Positions 1 to 11,900 of a stretch of 64,000 bases of DNA are shown here, piece by piece. Made by a program: the position numbers and the translations under genes. Every line of letters begins with the position of its first letter. Within the stretch, counting starts at the first letter, position 1. This DNA comes from Castanea sativa (lineage: Eukaryota; Streptophyta; Magnoliopsida; Fagales; Fagaceae): assembly GCF_040712315.1 (NCBI RefSeq), contig NC_134019.1:37415873-37479872 (forward strand), in the 5' to 3' direction. Under the pieces are notes generated by a model. The model did not search any database. It was not told where the DNA came from and was given only the letters and a program-made list of their open reading frames with translations.

Positions 1-153
1 AGGAAAAGATCTAGAAGCTAAAAATTCTAGTGTAGCAACAGAAGCTGCCAAATAAAACCAGACTAGCCTGTAGAAGTGCCTCACATCCCAGCAGATTTTT
101 CCAAAGATTGCATTGATTTTTCTTTGAAAGATTTATCAAAGCTCTTATGTTGA

Positions 154-537
154 ATGCATGAAGATTCTACTAACTTTTTAAGAGGTACAAGTTGTCTAGT
201 GAGCAACATAGGGGATGTTGAGTTGAAGATAGATGCAAGTGATCAAGTGAAGCTTGAAGTAAGGCAACAAGACTCGAAAGAGATGGAGTTTGTTGATGAA
301 GTAGTTGAAATTGAAAAGGCAGCGTATCAGAATTACAAGGCAGAAGTGAAGACTACAATACTCGAAGCATCTTATTCCCAAGATCATGTTGCTTACCAAA
401 GTAGGGTTATATTACCTACACCAACTTTTCAAGATATTGATTTTGTCATTCCTGAAAAGTTTAATGGTTCAATTGAATTGGTGGGTCTATCATTATCATC
501 ATTGTTGCCACAAACGAAGAAACAAAAGGAAGTTTGA
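154..537 (+). CDS. Unrecognised 127-codon ORF, probably LTR-retrotransposon residue
   Basis: An ATG-initiated frame of 127 codons is open here. I do not recognise the product. It is acidic and lysine/glutamate-rich in its first half and ends in a short basic tail. About 100 bases downstream lies a purine tract (635-643) followed by TG and an LTR-like stretch. That position relative to a polypurine tract is what the 3' end of a Ty3-type polyprotein or a trailing ORF would have, so a decayed retroelement is my preferred reading. A host gene fragment cannot be excluded. Confidence 0.3.
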   Translation: MHEDSTNFLRGTSCLVSNIGDVELKIDASDQVKLEVRQQDSKEMEFVDEVVEIEKAAYQNYKAEVKTTILEASYSQDHVAYQSRVILPTPTFQDIDFVIPEKFNGSIELVGLSLSSLLPQTKKQKEV

Positions 538-634
538 ATTCAAAGTGTTTATTCAATGTCAATGATGCACTTCAAGAAACCAAAATTCTTTTTACTTAAA
601 CACTTCAAAATTCATGGTTGAGTTTTCTCCAACC

Positions 635-1098
635 AAGGGAGAATGATGCCGGAGGCAATGGGAAGACAAATTTATTATATTTTATTTGATTTTATGTATC
701 AAAGGCTGTTTTGTAATTTCATAATATTCTGGAATGGGCTATGCTAACAGTTCAATAGATCTTCTTTTGGGCTTTATTTTAAGTTTGTTTATTTAATTGG
801 GCTTAGTATTAAAAACCTAAGGAGTCCAAAGTCCAAGTCTTATTAGAGTTTTAAGAAATCCTAGTTCAACTAGGATTATGTATTAGTCTTCTATTTAAAG
901 AGTTGTAGTACTTTCTATTGAGTTGATTATTAATGAATGTTTTCAGAATTTAAAAGCTATGAAACTTTTTTTTATGGTTTGTGTGATGCAACCTTCTCCA
1001 AGGTGTGATGCCAAGGAACTCTAGGTGTGATTCCTAGAATTTATCTATTTTCTTTAATTTTACTATTCATAGATCACTGTTCACAGCGCAGGAACAGC
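635..1098 (+). mobile_element. Polypurine tract and LTR-like 3' end of a retroelement
   Basis: The purine run AAGGGAGAA (635-643) is directly followed by TGATGCC, as at the start of a plant 3' LTR. The next 450 bases are non-coding and have a TATA-like stretch, AATGAATG near 930 and T-rich runs. The right end is not fixed because no second LTR or target-site duplication is visible in the window. This is a partial element running in from the left edge. Confidence 0.4.
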
Positions 1099-1562
1099 CA
1101 CCTAAACCTTGATTGTTTTCCTTCGTTTCATCCCCAAAACCTACTAATCCTTGTTCCCTTTGAAAACCCTATAATCCCTTTTATTTTCTAGCCTATTTCC
1201 CACCGAAACCTACCCCTAATTCTTCAAAACCGAAGCTATACCAGATCTGCCCCTGGTGTTCTAAATCAGAGTTTGGTGTTCCCTCTTGTCCTACATCAAG
1301 TTTACTTTGTTTAGACTGCTTTGAGGTCTGTTTCAGGTTCTGTGTCTTTCCTTTTCCCCTTTTATTGTACAAGGGGCTTCCTCTATTGAACACAAATTGG
1401 TACCGGTACTTCCATACTAACTTGTCTCTTCAGTGTATTATTATCAGAACTTGAATCTGACTGGAAAAAAAAAGGCATAGAAATTGTACATCTAACTTTG
1501 CAAGAAAGTTAAACCAAGACTAACAATTCAATTGTTATTTACTAAACAATGAATACAAAAGA

Positions 1563-4388
1563 TCAATGATTAAAAGCTAAAGTTCCTTTTTCAACATGAC
1601 ACCCAGTTTGTTGTAGAGCAGATTCAAAAAATCCACCTCCATGTATGCTCGAATCTATACATGGTGGAGCAAACTGAATGATTATGTCCCTCAATGTCAG
1701 CACACCTGTTGCTTGCTGCATATCATCAATTAGAAAACTGAAACTACTTTTTGTCTCTGCAATGTTTTTCATCACTTTCTTGAGAGTGTCAGTTTTCTTG
1801 TTGGTAACTGGTGAGTCCATTCTTGGCAGAAAACGGTTTCTTAGACAGAGTGTCCCTGATGATAAAAGAGCCCCAAGGTCTTGTTCAATCGATCGATCAA
1901 AGTCTTCATTATCGGTCTCCATGTGAATGAACTCCTCCGCAGATAGGTGCCTATGGTTATGTCAGAAGTGGCATTAGTTCTAATTGGCAACAGAGATAGC
2001 CTTACAATGGTCTAGTACTCAGTCATGTAGATACGTTTTTTTTTTTTTTTAATGACATAGGAGAACTTCACTCAAATTAGTTGCACGTCACGGAGCATAC
2101 TGTATAACAATCCTCACTGTTAATCAAACTCCTACGGGCAACTGACCCCACCCGCCAAAATTAGTTACTGGGTAATTCAGGGGCTTTTCACCCCTGACGG
2201 GCTAAGCAGTTTATCCTCATGCCCAGGAGGCATGTAGATACGGTTTACTATCTATCTACAATAGCTGATAAGGTGGTAGCCTTCAATCAAACACTGTTGA
2301 TGAGAACTTTAGGCAGGAATATAAAAGAGATGGAAGTGAAGACCTACTTTCTATTACGAAGAAGATTGTCATTCTCTATAATAAGATGAATGTCACTTCT
2401 CCTTATGCTACCAATGAGCTTCTTAGTTCCTCGATTTATGACAGCAATGGCACCAATTTGGCTTTCCCGCAGAGTCTGAAGGGCTTCTGCCATACTTTGG
2501 TCCCCATATACACAAGCAACATGCTCTTCATTCTCAAATCTGAATAAAAAAACAAAAGATGGGATAAGATGTAAATGGGTCAACCACAAGGAGTAAATAA
2601 GTTTTCAAAAAGAAAAAAAGGATAAACTCATTAGCTTATGTACCTGATCTCTGATAAAGCCTTGTTTGCAATGCTATCAAACCACTCTAGTCCACTTGAT
2701 TTAAGAAGCAATTGGATGACTGCATTCTGCCACAAAACAATCAATTATTTATGCAAAGATTAAAATATCTTCAAGAATTTACTCATAATTTTACTTCAAT
2801 CTAAACAAGCCAAAGATCATGCTATATCATAAATGTCTAGATCATATGATGCTTGACAATTTGATAGCCCACAAAGGTTCACATTTTGTACTGCAACTAC
2901 AAAAACTCCAGTGGCTCCTCAAATTTCTAGTACAATCACAAAACAAATTTGTGCTAAGATAAATACCTGCGTAATGAAACCAGTGATATTAGAATTGGAC
3001 CGCTCTATGATGGGCACAACTTGCACACGATGTTTTGAAAGAAGCAACAGAACATGAAAGAGTGTTTCATCTAACTGTACAGAAAAAAATGGATCCCAAA
3101 GGAATGATTTGGCTAGCTCACTGACCTGTTGTACACAGATGGAATCGAGTAATTATGCAATGAAACAGAACACTAGATTAGTATCTTCTGTGCATAAACT
3201 GTCATCTTGTAAAGTTCAACCCAAGGATAAGAAATTGAATTAATTTCTTTTGGGTAAGTTCCACCATTGACCAACACCACTGATATGAACCACATATTTG
3301 ACACCAAAAATGTTGAATTGCATATAACTGTGTTGAAAGGGAATTTTTATTTCCAATATAATATTTTAGAATTTTTTTAATGGTTCCATCATTTGAGAGA
3401 AGATGTGCAGAACAGTTATTTCTGGTGTAAAAATTGTGCCATCCTTTTTATCAAAGACCTTAATAATATGTGGTTAGAATAGGACCTGAAATTCAATCAT
3501 TACGGAATAAAAAAAAAGAAGAACAACATCATATATCTAACTTGTACCATAAAAAATAAGGATAATATGATTATAAATATGAAAGTAACATAAGGAAAAG
3601 ATAAAAGACCTTGGTTTGGCCAATGTCAGGATTTTGTTCTAGCATGGTGATGAAACCATTCTTCTTAATCTCTTTACCTCCATTTCCATTTGTATGCCTT
3701 TCTTCCATTTCCAATTCCTACAAAAGACCATTGTATAAAAAAAGTGTTTTGGCTTCCACTGTGTGCAGTACATTGCAGTTTGCAAATGCAAGATGGTGGA
3801 GAAACAAATCACCTCAAGACACCAGAGAACCATGCTTGCAAAATCAATGAAACCGATGTAGTTATCCGAAAATCTTCTGGTGGCACTAGTGCTCTCATCA
3901 AGGTCTAAGACATCAGCAATGGGAGCACCAAACACATCCTTCTCGTACAACATATGTATTGCATCCCTCACACTATCCCCAGTTCTCAATTCCAAAACTT
4001 CATATAACAAAATGGAAAAAAAAAAAAAAAAATTCATTGAAAGTGGCATCAAGTATTAACATGTTGGCAATATTTAAGTACGGTACCATAAGTTCCCAAT
4101 TGAATTCAACCATGCAATTGTATTGACCAATGAATAACATGGTTGAATTAAATTCTCATACAATGAACCTAGAAAAAGATAAAGCTTTTATAGCCTACCA
4201 GATGAGTTGTTGATGCCAGGAATGGAGCTGATGGGGATGTGATCAAGAAAGAGTTGGAGAGCAGTGCCATGATCAAAATCTTGGTTGCCATGCTCAGTCT
4301 TATTACTATTGGAAATAAGGGTCTCTTTCTTCTCCATCATCCCACTTTCTGAGTCTTTCATTACATTCTCTATGTCCCTCAGATCCAT
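1563..4388 (-). CDS. PV42a: SnRK1 regulatory subunit gamma-like protein, PV42 type (four CBS repeats)
   Basis: The gene encodes a CBS-repeat protein related to the gamma subunit of the SNF1/AMPK/SnRK1 kinase, which senses adenine nucleotides or energy state in the cytosol and nucleus. Seven coding exons join in frame with GT-AG borders: 4388-4199, 3997-3813, 3717-3610, 3125-2967, 2726-2644, 2539-2348 and 1950-1563. They give 434 residues. CBS-like repeats lie at about residues 65-125 (LELRTGDSVRDAIHMLYEKD), 172-214 (SVQLDETLFHVLLL), 250-295 (DQSMAEALQTLRESQIGAIA) and 335-390 (ETKSSFSFLIDDMQQATG, then GVLTLRDIIIQFAPP). The last block and the GGGFFESALQQTGC tail match what I remember of PV42a/b rather than canonical KING1. 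Exon 3 supplies a 36-residue hydrophilic, Glu/Lys/Asn-rich insert between CBS1 and CBS2 that may be lineage-specific. All exons are intact. A SINE-like insertion sits in intron 6. The start is the first ATG of exon 1; the N-terminal 40 residues are unlike known domains. Confidence 0.88.
2024..2242 (-). mobile_element. Short non-LTR (SINE-like) insertion with 12-bp TSD in PV42a intron 6
   Basis: The direct repeat CATGTAGATACG occurs at 2024-2035 and 2231-2242 and encloses 195 bases. On the minus strand the insert ends in a run of about 14 A (plus-strand T run from 2036). A long perfect target-site duplication plus an A tail is the signature of target-primed reverse transcription. I do not find good pol III A and B boxes, so it may be 5'-truncated or an unfamiliar SINE family. 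It has the same orientation as the host gene. Confidence 0.75.
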
Positions 4389-4504
4389 GTTTGCAGTGTC
4401 TTGTCCTTCCTTCTGTGTTCTGCTCTAATTCTCCACCTTGCCTTTGCAAAACTCTCTGAGTTCGAGATTCATGCACTAGACATTTGTCAGAGCTGTAACG
4501 GTTC

Positions 4505-4545
4505 CACGTGTTGGTTGTTTTAGCCGACATATTGTTAGCCACGTG
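4505..4545. promoter_or_regulatory. Two G-boxes upstream of PV42a
   Basis: The palindrome CACGTG occurs at 4505-4510 and again at 4540-4545, 35 bases apart and 117-157 bases upstream of the PV42a ATG. G-boxes bind bZIP and bHLH factors (ABF, PIF, HY5 families), and pairs of ABRE-type G-boxes are common in ABA- or sugar-responsive genes. Whether they lie in the promoter or the 5'UTR is unclear, since the nearest TATA-like sequence on the minus strand is at about 4638. Confidence 0.55.
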
Positions 4546-4934
4546 GCAATGTTACCTGAAGATTCTCAATTTTCAATCTTGTGTCAAACAAAAAATAATG
4601 ATGGGTGTATATTAAAAATGATGTCAATAATAGTTTGATATAAAAGTAATGTTTGCTTTAATAACTGGGTGTGCCTTCGTGTTAACATTCCCTCTCGCTT
4701 GTGTATACGTGTTTGTTTCTAAGAAAACGCCATTATTATAGAAAAGTCACTTAAAATATTCATCTCCTTTAAAGACCAGGTAGAAAAGGAGATTTTACTG
4801 TCTGCAGGAAAACCTATTGTTATTGGATATTGGTGATACATTTCTCAATGATTCTTTTAAGTCAGTTGGTAACTGTAACATCGCTTGATGGTGAATTTAA
4901 GTCATATGATTCATGTATCGATGATTCTTAGGTG

Positions 4935-5555
4935 AGGCCTAACAGCAACCGTATTAGTTGGTGCAATTTTATTTTATTTTTGTCTATTTTGTCTACATCT
5001 ATTTTTACAAAACGGTCGTACCAGTTTGTCTATTCTACCGTATATTTTATTTAAATAATCATATATGTTCAATTTTTTATTATATCCAACAAGCAAATCC
5101 CCACTCTTTATTCTTTCTTCATTATTCTTTAGCTTGAGTTTTTTTTTTCTGAACAAGCTTTTGGGAATGACGCCAGTAACTCCAAGATTTCTCAAACTCA
5201 GTGGTTGAGGCTGGGGCATTTGTGATTTTGTGGTTTTGTTGTGAGAAGAAGTCAGAGGGGAAGAGCAAGATGAAGGGGGAGAAGAAGACAATGATCTCTC
5301 CTCCACAAGCACCGATCTCTGCCACAAGCATCGATCCACCGATCCACTTCTGTTGATCCATAAGCTATCTGTTGGTTTGTCCGTGCGGGTGTGTTTCTGT
5401 GTTGGGTTGACCCTGTGGGTGTGTTGGTCCGTAACAGAGCAAGAATCTGAGGTAGAAGAGAAAAGGCCGAGTTCGTTAAGAAGAGAGAGAAAAATGGAGC
5501 CAAGTTGGGAAATTAATAAAATAATAATATTTTCTCAAAAAAAAAAAAGGTGTTT
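4935..5555. repeat. Non-coding repeat related to 52305-53095
   Basis: The left part (GTGCAATTTT, then CTATTTTTACAAAACG, then AGTTTGTCTATTCTAC) matches the left part of 52305-53095 closely enough to be one family. The interior differs. Short open frames on both strands here have no convincing protein character. I regard it as a MITE-like or Mutator-derived repeat; its ends are not defined. Confidence 0.35.
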
Positions 5556-5942
5556 TTTTGTCAAAATGTAGTTGCTCTTGTTGCTGCATACTCATTTGCG
5601 CTGGTATGAACCAAAACTTCTGACAAGTTTTCCGTTGTTAAAAAGTCCAACTTGCTTCTTTTACCAAAACTTCTGACAAGTTTTCGGCTATTAAAAAGTC
5701 AAACTTGCCAAAAGAAGCAAAGCTAGTTTTTAGACTAATTCAAAGGGTACCAGGCACTGAATATACCTGGAAAATTTCAACTTTCAGAGTCGAAGATAAA
5801 AATCAAGTGTAATAGGAATCTGCAAACAAAAATGCACCTTAAAAAGAAAGCCAGCGTCACCATTTAATCTATATTTATATATTAAATATTGAAGAATTAT
5901 ATGTCCACGATATTAAAAAATGTTGTGAACGTAGCATCTTTC

Positions 5943-6014
5943 TTAAATATTACGCTTCACCTTATAATAATAATATATTTTATTTATTACTATAAGCTGA
6001 AGCGTAATATTTAA
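5943..6014. repeat. Hairpin with 31-bp arms
   Basis: Arms 5943-5973 and 5984-6014 are reverse complements with two mismatches, separated by a 10-base loop. The arms carry AAATATTACGCTTCA and its complement. Flanking text of the type TGTTGTGAACGTAGCA also recurs around other repeats in the window, so this is probably the core of a small foldback MITE. Confidence 0.6.
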
Positions 6015-7502
6015 TGTTTTTACGATCACGTTGAGTATTTCAACAATCATGTCATTTTTTTTTTCAAAATTTTCTTTTATATATATTTTAAAATATTTTC
6101 TCATATAAATTGACTTAAAAACTCCATTATTTAAAAATTAAAATATCTTTTAACTATTATTTTTATTATTAATTTTTCAAAACTCTCCATCCATTTTATC
6201 TCTTCGTCTTCTCACTAGTTTTTACTATAGTATCATTCTTTCTCTACCCTTTTATCTTCCTTTATCTTGACTCTTCTTATTCTCAACATCTTACTATAAA
6301 TTTGACATTTTCTTTTTTATTCTATGCATAGTTTTCTTCCATAAAAAGGTTACCTCTCTCTCTCTCTCTCTCAATTTGTTTTTTTATATTTAATTTTTCA
6401 TTGATTTTTATTTTTATTTTTATTGCATCAATTCTTTAGGTTGATGAATTTTTGTATTAATTAGAATTCTACTTTGGGTTGATGCAATTTAGTTTTGTAT
6501 TTTAAGTTGTTATCTTTTATATTCTCTTTGATTAAATATTATCCTATTGCATTATACATATAGTATATGATAATATAATGTTATTATATTACATAGAATG
6601 ACTTGGATAATTTATTATGCATCACAAATCAAGAAAATGGCTAGACATAAACCTTCCTTCCTTTACCATACATTGGAGGAATCAATATATTTGTGTGATA
6701 AATGGTCATATAATTTATAATTTTGATAGCATCCTTTGAATGTGTTTAGGCCCATAAATTGAGCAATTTGTAGAGACTATTGAGAATGTTACTTTGCTTA
6801 ATCAAGTCTAAAGATATATGAACTATTATATATCATTATGATAAAAGTTTTTATCATAGATACATTAATATTTTTTTGCCACAAATTTAAATCACGCAAA
6901 CTTAATAATTTTATATTATGTGTTAGCATCGTCTCTACTTCTTCTTCTCAAAAATATTATGTATCATCTTTAAAGGACGTCAACATATTGATCTTGTGGG
7001 AAAAGTAACATAAAATATTGAGAAAAAAATGTTTTATATTACAATCTACTAAAAATGTTTTTTAAATATTTAAACCTTTCTATTTTTCATATCACTAATG
7101 TTTTACAACTACCACATGTGTTAAATTAAGTCTTAATATTCTTAAGTTGTTTCGGCAAAAAGAAAAAAAAAAGTTGTCACAAAAGAGGAGTTCATGTAAA
7201 GTTTTTTTGCAAAATAAAATATTTGTTTCGTAAGGCTACCAAACTTGGTAATTTGCAAATGATGGAACCACTTGCAACAATATTTGCATAGTTATATAGT
7301 TCCAACTAAAACAATTGTGTATACTTTTAGACCTTAAAAAACACATATCTACAAGTGGTTAAACGTTCATCTTGGGTAGTTTTAACTTTTTATATAATTT
7401 TACCTTTACATATTCATCTATTTCAATTTATATTTTTTTTCAAAAAAAAAACTTTAATTTAGATATTTATTAGTAAACAATGAAATATGATTCATGAATA
7501 AT

Positions 7503-7504
<2 letters not shown>

Positions 7505-7572
<68 letters not shown>
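7505..7572. repeat. (AT)n microsatellite
   Basis: An uninterrupted AT dinucleotide run of 34 units in intergenic DNA; likely length-polymorphic. Confidence 0.95.
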
Positions 7573-7574
<2 letters not shown>

Positions 7575-8769
7575 ATACATATTTATCTTGTGCAGTTGTA
7601 ACTTTACATATAATTTTACATTTATATATTGATCTACTTTAATTTAGATGTTTATAACTTTTTTTTTTGAAGGGGAGATGTTTATAACTTAATAATGAAA
7701 TCTATAAACAAGGTAATTAAAACAACCATATTTCTACAATTCAAAAAGTCACAATTTCTTTTTTCGAAAAAGGCCTTTTGCATTTCTTTGGAATTATTTT
7801 TTAAATTTTTTTATAAAACCTTTGACCTACCACTAACCTAACCACTTCATACATTAAAAAAAGTTAAGGCTCATTATTAGTTCTGTTAATATATTATGGA
7901 TATCTTAATATATATATTTTTTTGATGGGATGGATATCTTAATTGATTGAGACTAAACTAGAGAAATACCTTTCATATTTTCATGAAAATTCAGTAGGAA
8001 CAAAAAAAAAAAAAAAAAACCTTTGACATATCGCTAACATAACTACATCTATAACTATTTAAGCCATCCATGATATCTATTTCTTATTGATAACCATAAA
8101 ATTTACAACTAGCAAGAGAACATACAAAGTAATAAAGAATAAATGAAGGAAGAAAAAAAAATGAAATTAAATGTCAATTAATAACTGTTATTTGGAAAAT
8201 AAAAAGGTGGTCAAGAGGAGTAAAAAATAAAATAGAGAAGGCTATACAGAGGACACTGAAAACTTTATAGTGCAATAAAATCAATAATTAAATATAATAA
8301 TCTTCATACACCATGACTTAAAAAAATTTAATAAATAGTTCTACCTTTTATTTAATGTCTATGTTATACAAATCATCAACTAATAAATATATGATAATGG
8401 TAAAAAATGTTATAGACAAGATTATGAAAAATAAAATTTTTTTTTGAGAAAAAGATTATGAAAAATATGATAAAACTATTCCAAAAAAAAATCTTTTTAT
8501 AAAGTCTAGGGACTAAAATAGTATTTTATCTAAAAAATTATTACGTGCAACATGTGGGTCTGCAGCTAGTGTTTCTAATCCTGGATAGCATATTGACGGG
8601 TCTTCTGATAGCTATTTAGTTATCATATGCCAATGTAAAAGTTTAATACTAGTACCGGTCTGTCTCATAATCTCATTACAATGATTCTCAATCTTTATTG
8701 ATACAGAAAGTCTCTGTCTCGGCAATGAAGAGAACTCAACAGAAAGGAAAAGGCCAGCCTGCCCTCTGA

Positions 8770-8775
8770 TTTATT
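8770..8775 (-). terminator. Possible polyadenylation signal of the pyrophosphorylase gene
   Basis: AATAAA on the minus strand lies about 225 bases beyond the stop codon at 8998. Plant polyadenylation signals are loose and other A-rich hexamers are close by, so this is only the best candidate. Confidence 0.3.
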
Positions 8776-8997
8776 TATATACTTTCCTCATCTGTGAACT
8801 CTTATAGGAAAACCAACTCTTTTTTTACATGCAAGGGTCTTCTAGTTTATATATATGGTAGCAAGTACGATGCTTGCTTCTTTCTTCGAGAAAAATGCTG
8901 CAGATTTCATCTCATTTTCCCTAGCAGCAGTCGCAATTTTCTTTACAGCATTCCTCTCCCAACACCTCACCAACCTGTGTAAGTACTTGAGATCCGT

Positions 8998-11900
8998 TTA
9001 TATAACAGTGCCATCTTTTACTGTTGCCTTCTCCGGGATAACGGGGATTCCTACCCGAATGTAAAATCCATCTTCTGGCCTATCTGCTTCGTGAACACCC
9101 TACAAAGACACATTATTCAGATAGATGTATAAGATGGGGTATGCTAATACACACTTTACTTCAATCAAAAGCTGACTCTCTGAAAGAAAGTCTATGCTCA
9201 TAAAAACTTAGTTGAAAAGGCAAAAAGATGAGCTAACATGGGGAGCTATGCTTACATCTCTGTTCATGATGACCACATCTTTTCCAATCTTTGCATTCTT
9301 GTCGATTATGCAATTCCTTCCGAGGAAAATAATGAACATAGTCAGAACTAGACTTTATAATATTCTATCTAAATTTAAGAATTCTTAATTTTTAATTCCA
9401 GTCACCTAATTTTTGTATTCTGTCCAATCCCAATTGGGACCTTCCCCTCCGCCAACAGAGATGCAATTTCAGATTCAGTTTGATAATAGTCTGCACCCAT
9501 CATCACAGTACGCTGAAAAGGAAAATGGACGCTCAACTTGGTCAATAGAGAAAACCATAATAAAGTGCTCCAGTCAATTAGGATCTTTGTGTTGTAAGAA
9601 TACAAATTCAAAAGGCTTGATAGTTTACTTTAAGCTCAACACCATAATCTAATCTTGAGCGTTCACCAACTATTGAGTGTTCAACACTACATTCTCTCAA
9701 GAAACATCCATGCGAGATTATTGCATCCACAATCTGCAAAACCAAATTGAAGCATGAAAGGCAGGTACCACAAGGAAGCCAGAAACAAGAGCCTAAGTCT
9801 GTTAGCATACCCGGCATTTATCAATCTTGGTTGGTGGTAAGAATCGAGGAGATGTATAAAAAGGTGTCTTTGGGTCATAAAATTCAAACTTTGGAAACTG
9901 CAAAATTGAGATGTCACCATACATGTTAATCTCTTTACAAGGAAATAAGAAGATTTTATAAGTTTCATATATGGAATGGAAGTCTGACTAACGATAGCAA
10001 TGAGGTATGAACAAGTTGCCTAAACTAGAAACTCCGAAGCCTTCGATGTGTTGGAATGCAATGCCATAAACAGATTCATATGACATCCAGATTCCCATGT
10101 TATAATTTGCATTACAGGTTGCCCGTGTGCTTCACTAGAAAGGCATAGGATGTGGATTTTCTATTTTTCTTTGTAAGCTACGCAAGAACCCAATGTGTCT
10201 TGAATTCAAGTCCTAGCTTTCCAAATTCCACCCCCGTCTCGGAGGAAATGCCATTTGAGCTACAGTCATTATGTCCTTGGGTGTAAGGACCCTTTTGTCA
10301 TGTGCTATTAATGTGCATTTCATGAAATTATGAATGAGGAATAAACCAATATGAAATTCAAAGATGTCAGTTTTAAAAACAATGAAACAAACCTCTTCAG
10401 TGAGGGCCAAACTAGCATCATAATAGGACTTTATTGTTCCAATGTCCTCCCAGTAGTCTCTAAATATGTATGCCTGACAAAGGAAAAGATATCAGTCATA
10501 TAACATTACCTTTTCTTCATATTCAATTAGTAAGCATGCATACAGCATGTAGAAAGTACAAAGATAAGATATAAATGAACAAATGGCTGATCCGATGGTG
10601 CTTCACTCGGTAATATAATGTTCTGTCCTATCAGAAATCTTACATAAAGTGGTGAAAGAAAGAGAAGGGGGGGGGGGGGGGAGGGGGTTGTTAGTCAAGC
10701 CTTAGTAACTAACAAGCCCACCATCTAGCAAGAAAACAGTGGAGGTACTTTCAAAATAAGAAGACAGTTATCTTTTTCAGCTTTTAGAATTTTCTTACTT
10801 GGACATTGTGGTCCTTCACAGCTGCTGGAATGATTTCAGATCCAAAGTCATTTGCCATAGGATATCTCCACCTCAAAAGCTTCAGTAAAACATCCGTCTT
10901 GAAAACATAGACTCCCATTGATGCAATATATGGGAATTTTATGGCGTCTTGTGGGGACAACCCCAGAAGAGTTGTATCTACTTGCTGCATAGAATTAATT
11001 AGAAGGTAAACTTTCAAGATAGATTGTTCTGATGTCTGCAGTTAGCTAACAAAAGGTTCAAAATAAGAGTATGCAAGAACTTTCTAGCTTCATTAAGATA
11101 AAATAATTAGCAAGGCAGTGCTTATGATAAACTCTATTGATTATCCCAAGGAACTTATCAGGCAAAAGGAAAAAGAAAAAAAAGAATAGGAGAATGCAAT
11201 CAGTTCTAAGCATTAGATCTGCTTAGTGGTTACCATTGCTTTCAGATCAGCTCCCTTCGGTTTCTCAGCAAACTGGACAATTTGGCCTCTGCCATCTATC
11301 TTCACCAATCCATAATCTGATGCACGGCTGGAAAATACCCATTTAGTTTTAGATGGAAATTAAATTCAGAAAAAAAAAAGAAGGAAAAATAAAAAATCTC
11401 CCTTTTGCTATTTTCTCAGCAGAAGAGATTTGGGTTTTATGATCATAATATTTCAACCAATAAGATACATTTTGAAGGATGAAATAACTGAGACAAAAAG
11501 AAAACTGAACGGACCTGTTACCCACTGCTGCACATGATAGTGTAATATTAGCATTTCGATCAACATGATTCTGTCAATTCATTGCAGATAGATAAGCAAA
11601 TTATTTCTAAAAATGTGAAAAAAATTCAACCGAGTCCACTTCATTAGGAAATTAGTTGTATACCTGCACGAAGTCCATATAATCCATTCGGTATAGATGA
11701 TCCCCAGACAATATCAATATATTTTCAATGTTCCTATTCTTGGCATCCTACAAAAATCATTGTAATATATCAGACTCCATTTCCAGTTGAGAGGAATGAA
11801 AAAAAAAAATCAAGTGCAAGGTCCATCTATTTCTATCTGGGTTTTTTTTAAGTGATTACAAAGTTCCATACACACCTCAAATACCCATAAGAATTGCCTC

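Larger units (their letters stand above)
5556..8760. other. AT-rich intergenic stretch without recognisable genes
   Basis: About 3.2 kb of very AT-rich DNA. It contains a small hairpin (5943-6014), a CT run near 6355-6372, an (AT)n microsatellite (7505-7572) and several poly-A/poly-T tracts. No frame of useful length, no splice-consistent exon series and no RNA gene was seen on either strand. Confidence 0.6.

Noticed and set aside
5946..6012. AAATATTAC / GTAATATTT in a hairpin, reminiscent of a geminivirus origin
   Set aside because: The conserved nonanucleotide TAATATTAC is not present in the loop, there is no replication-protein frame nearby, and the hairpin fits a small AT-rich MITE better.
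8794..9064. Plus-strand ORFs over the end of the pyrophosphorylase gene
   Set aside because: They are antisense shadows of the last exon and 3'UTR; the minus strand gives a full 14-exon protein.
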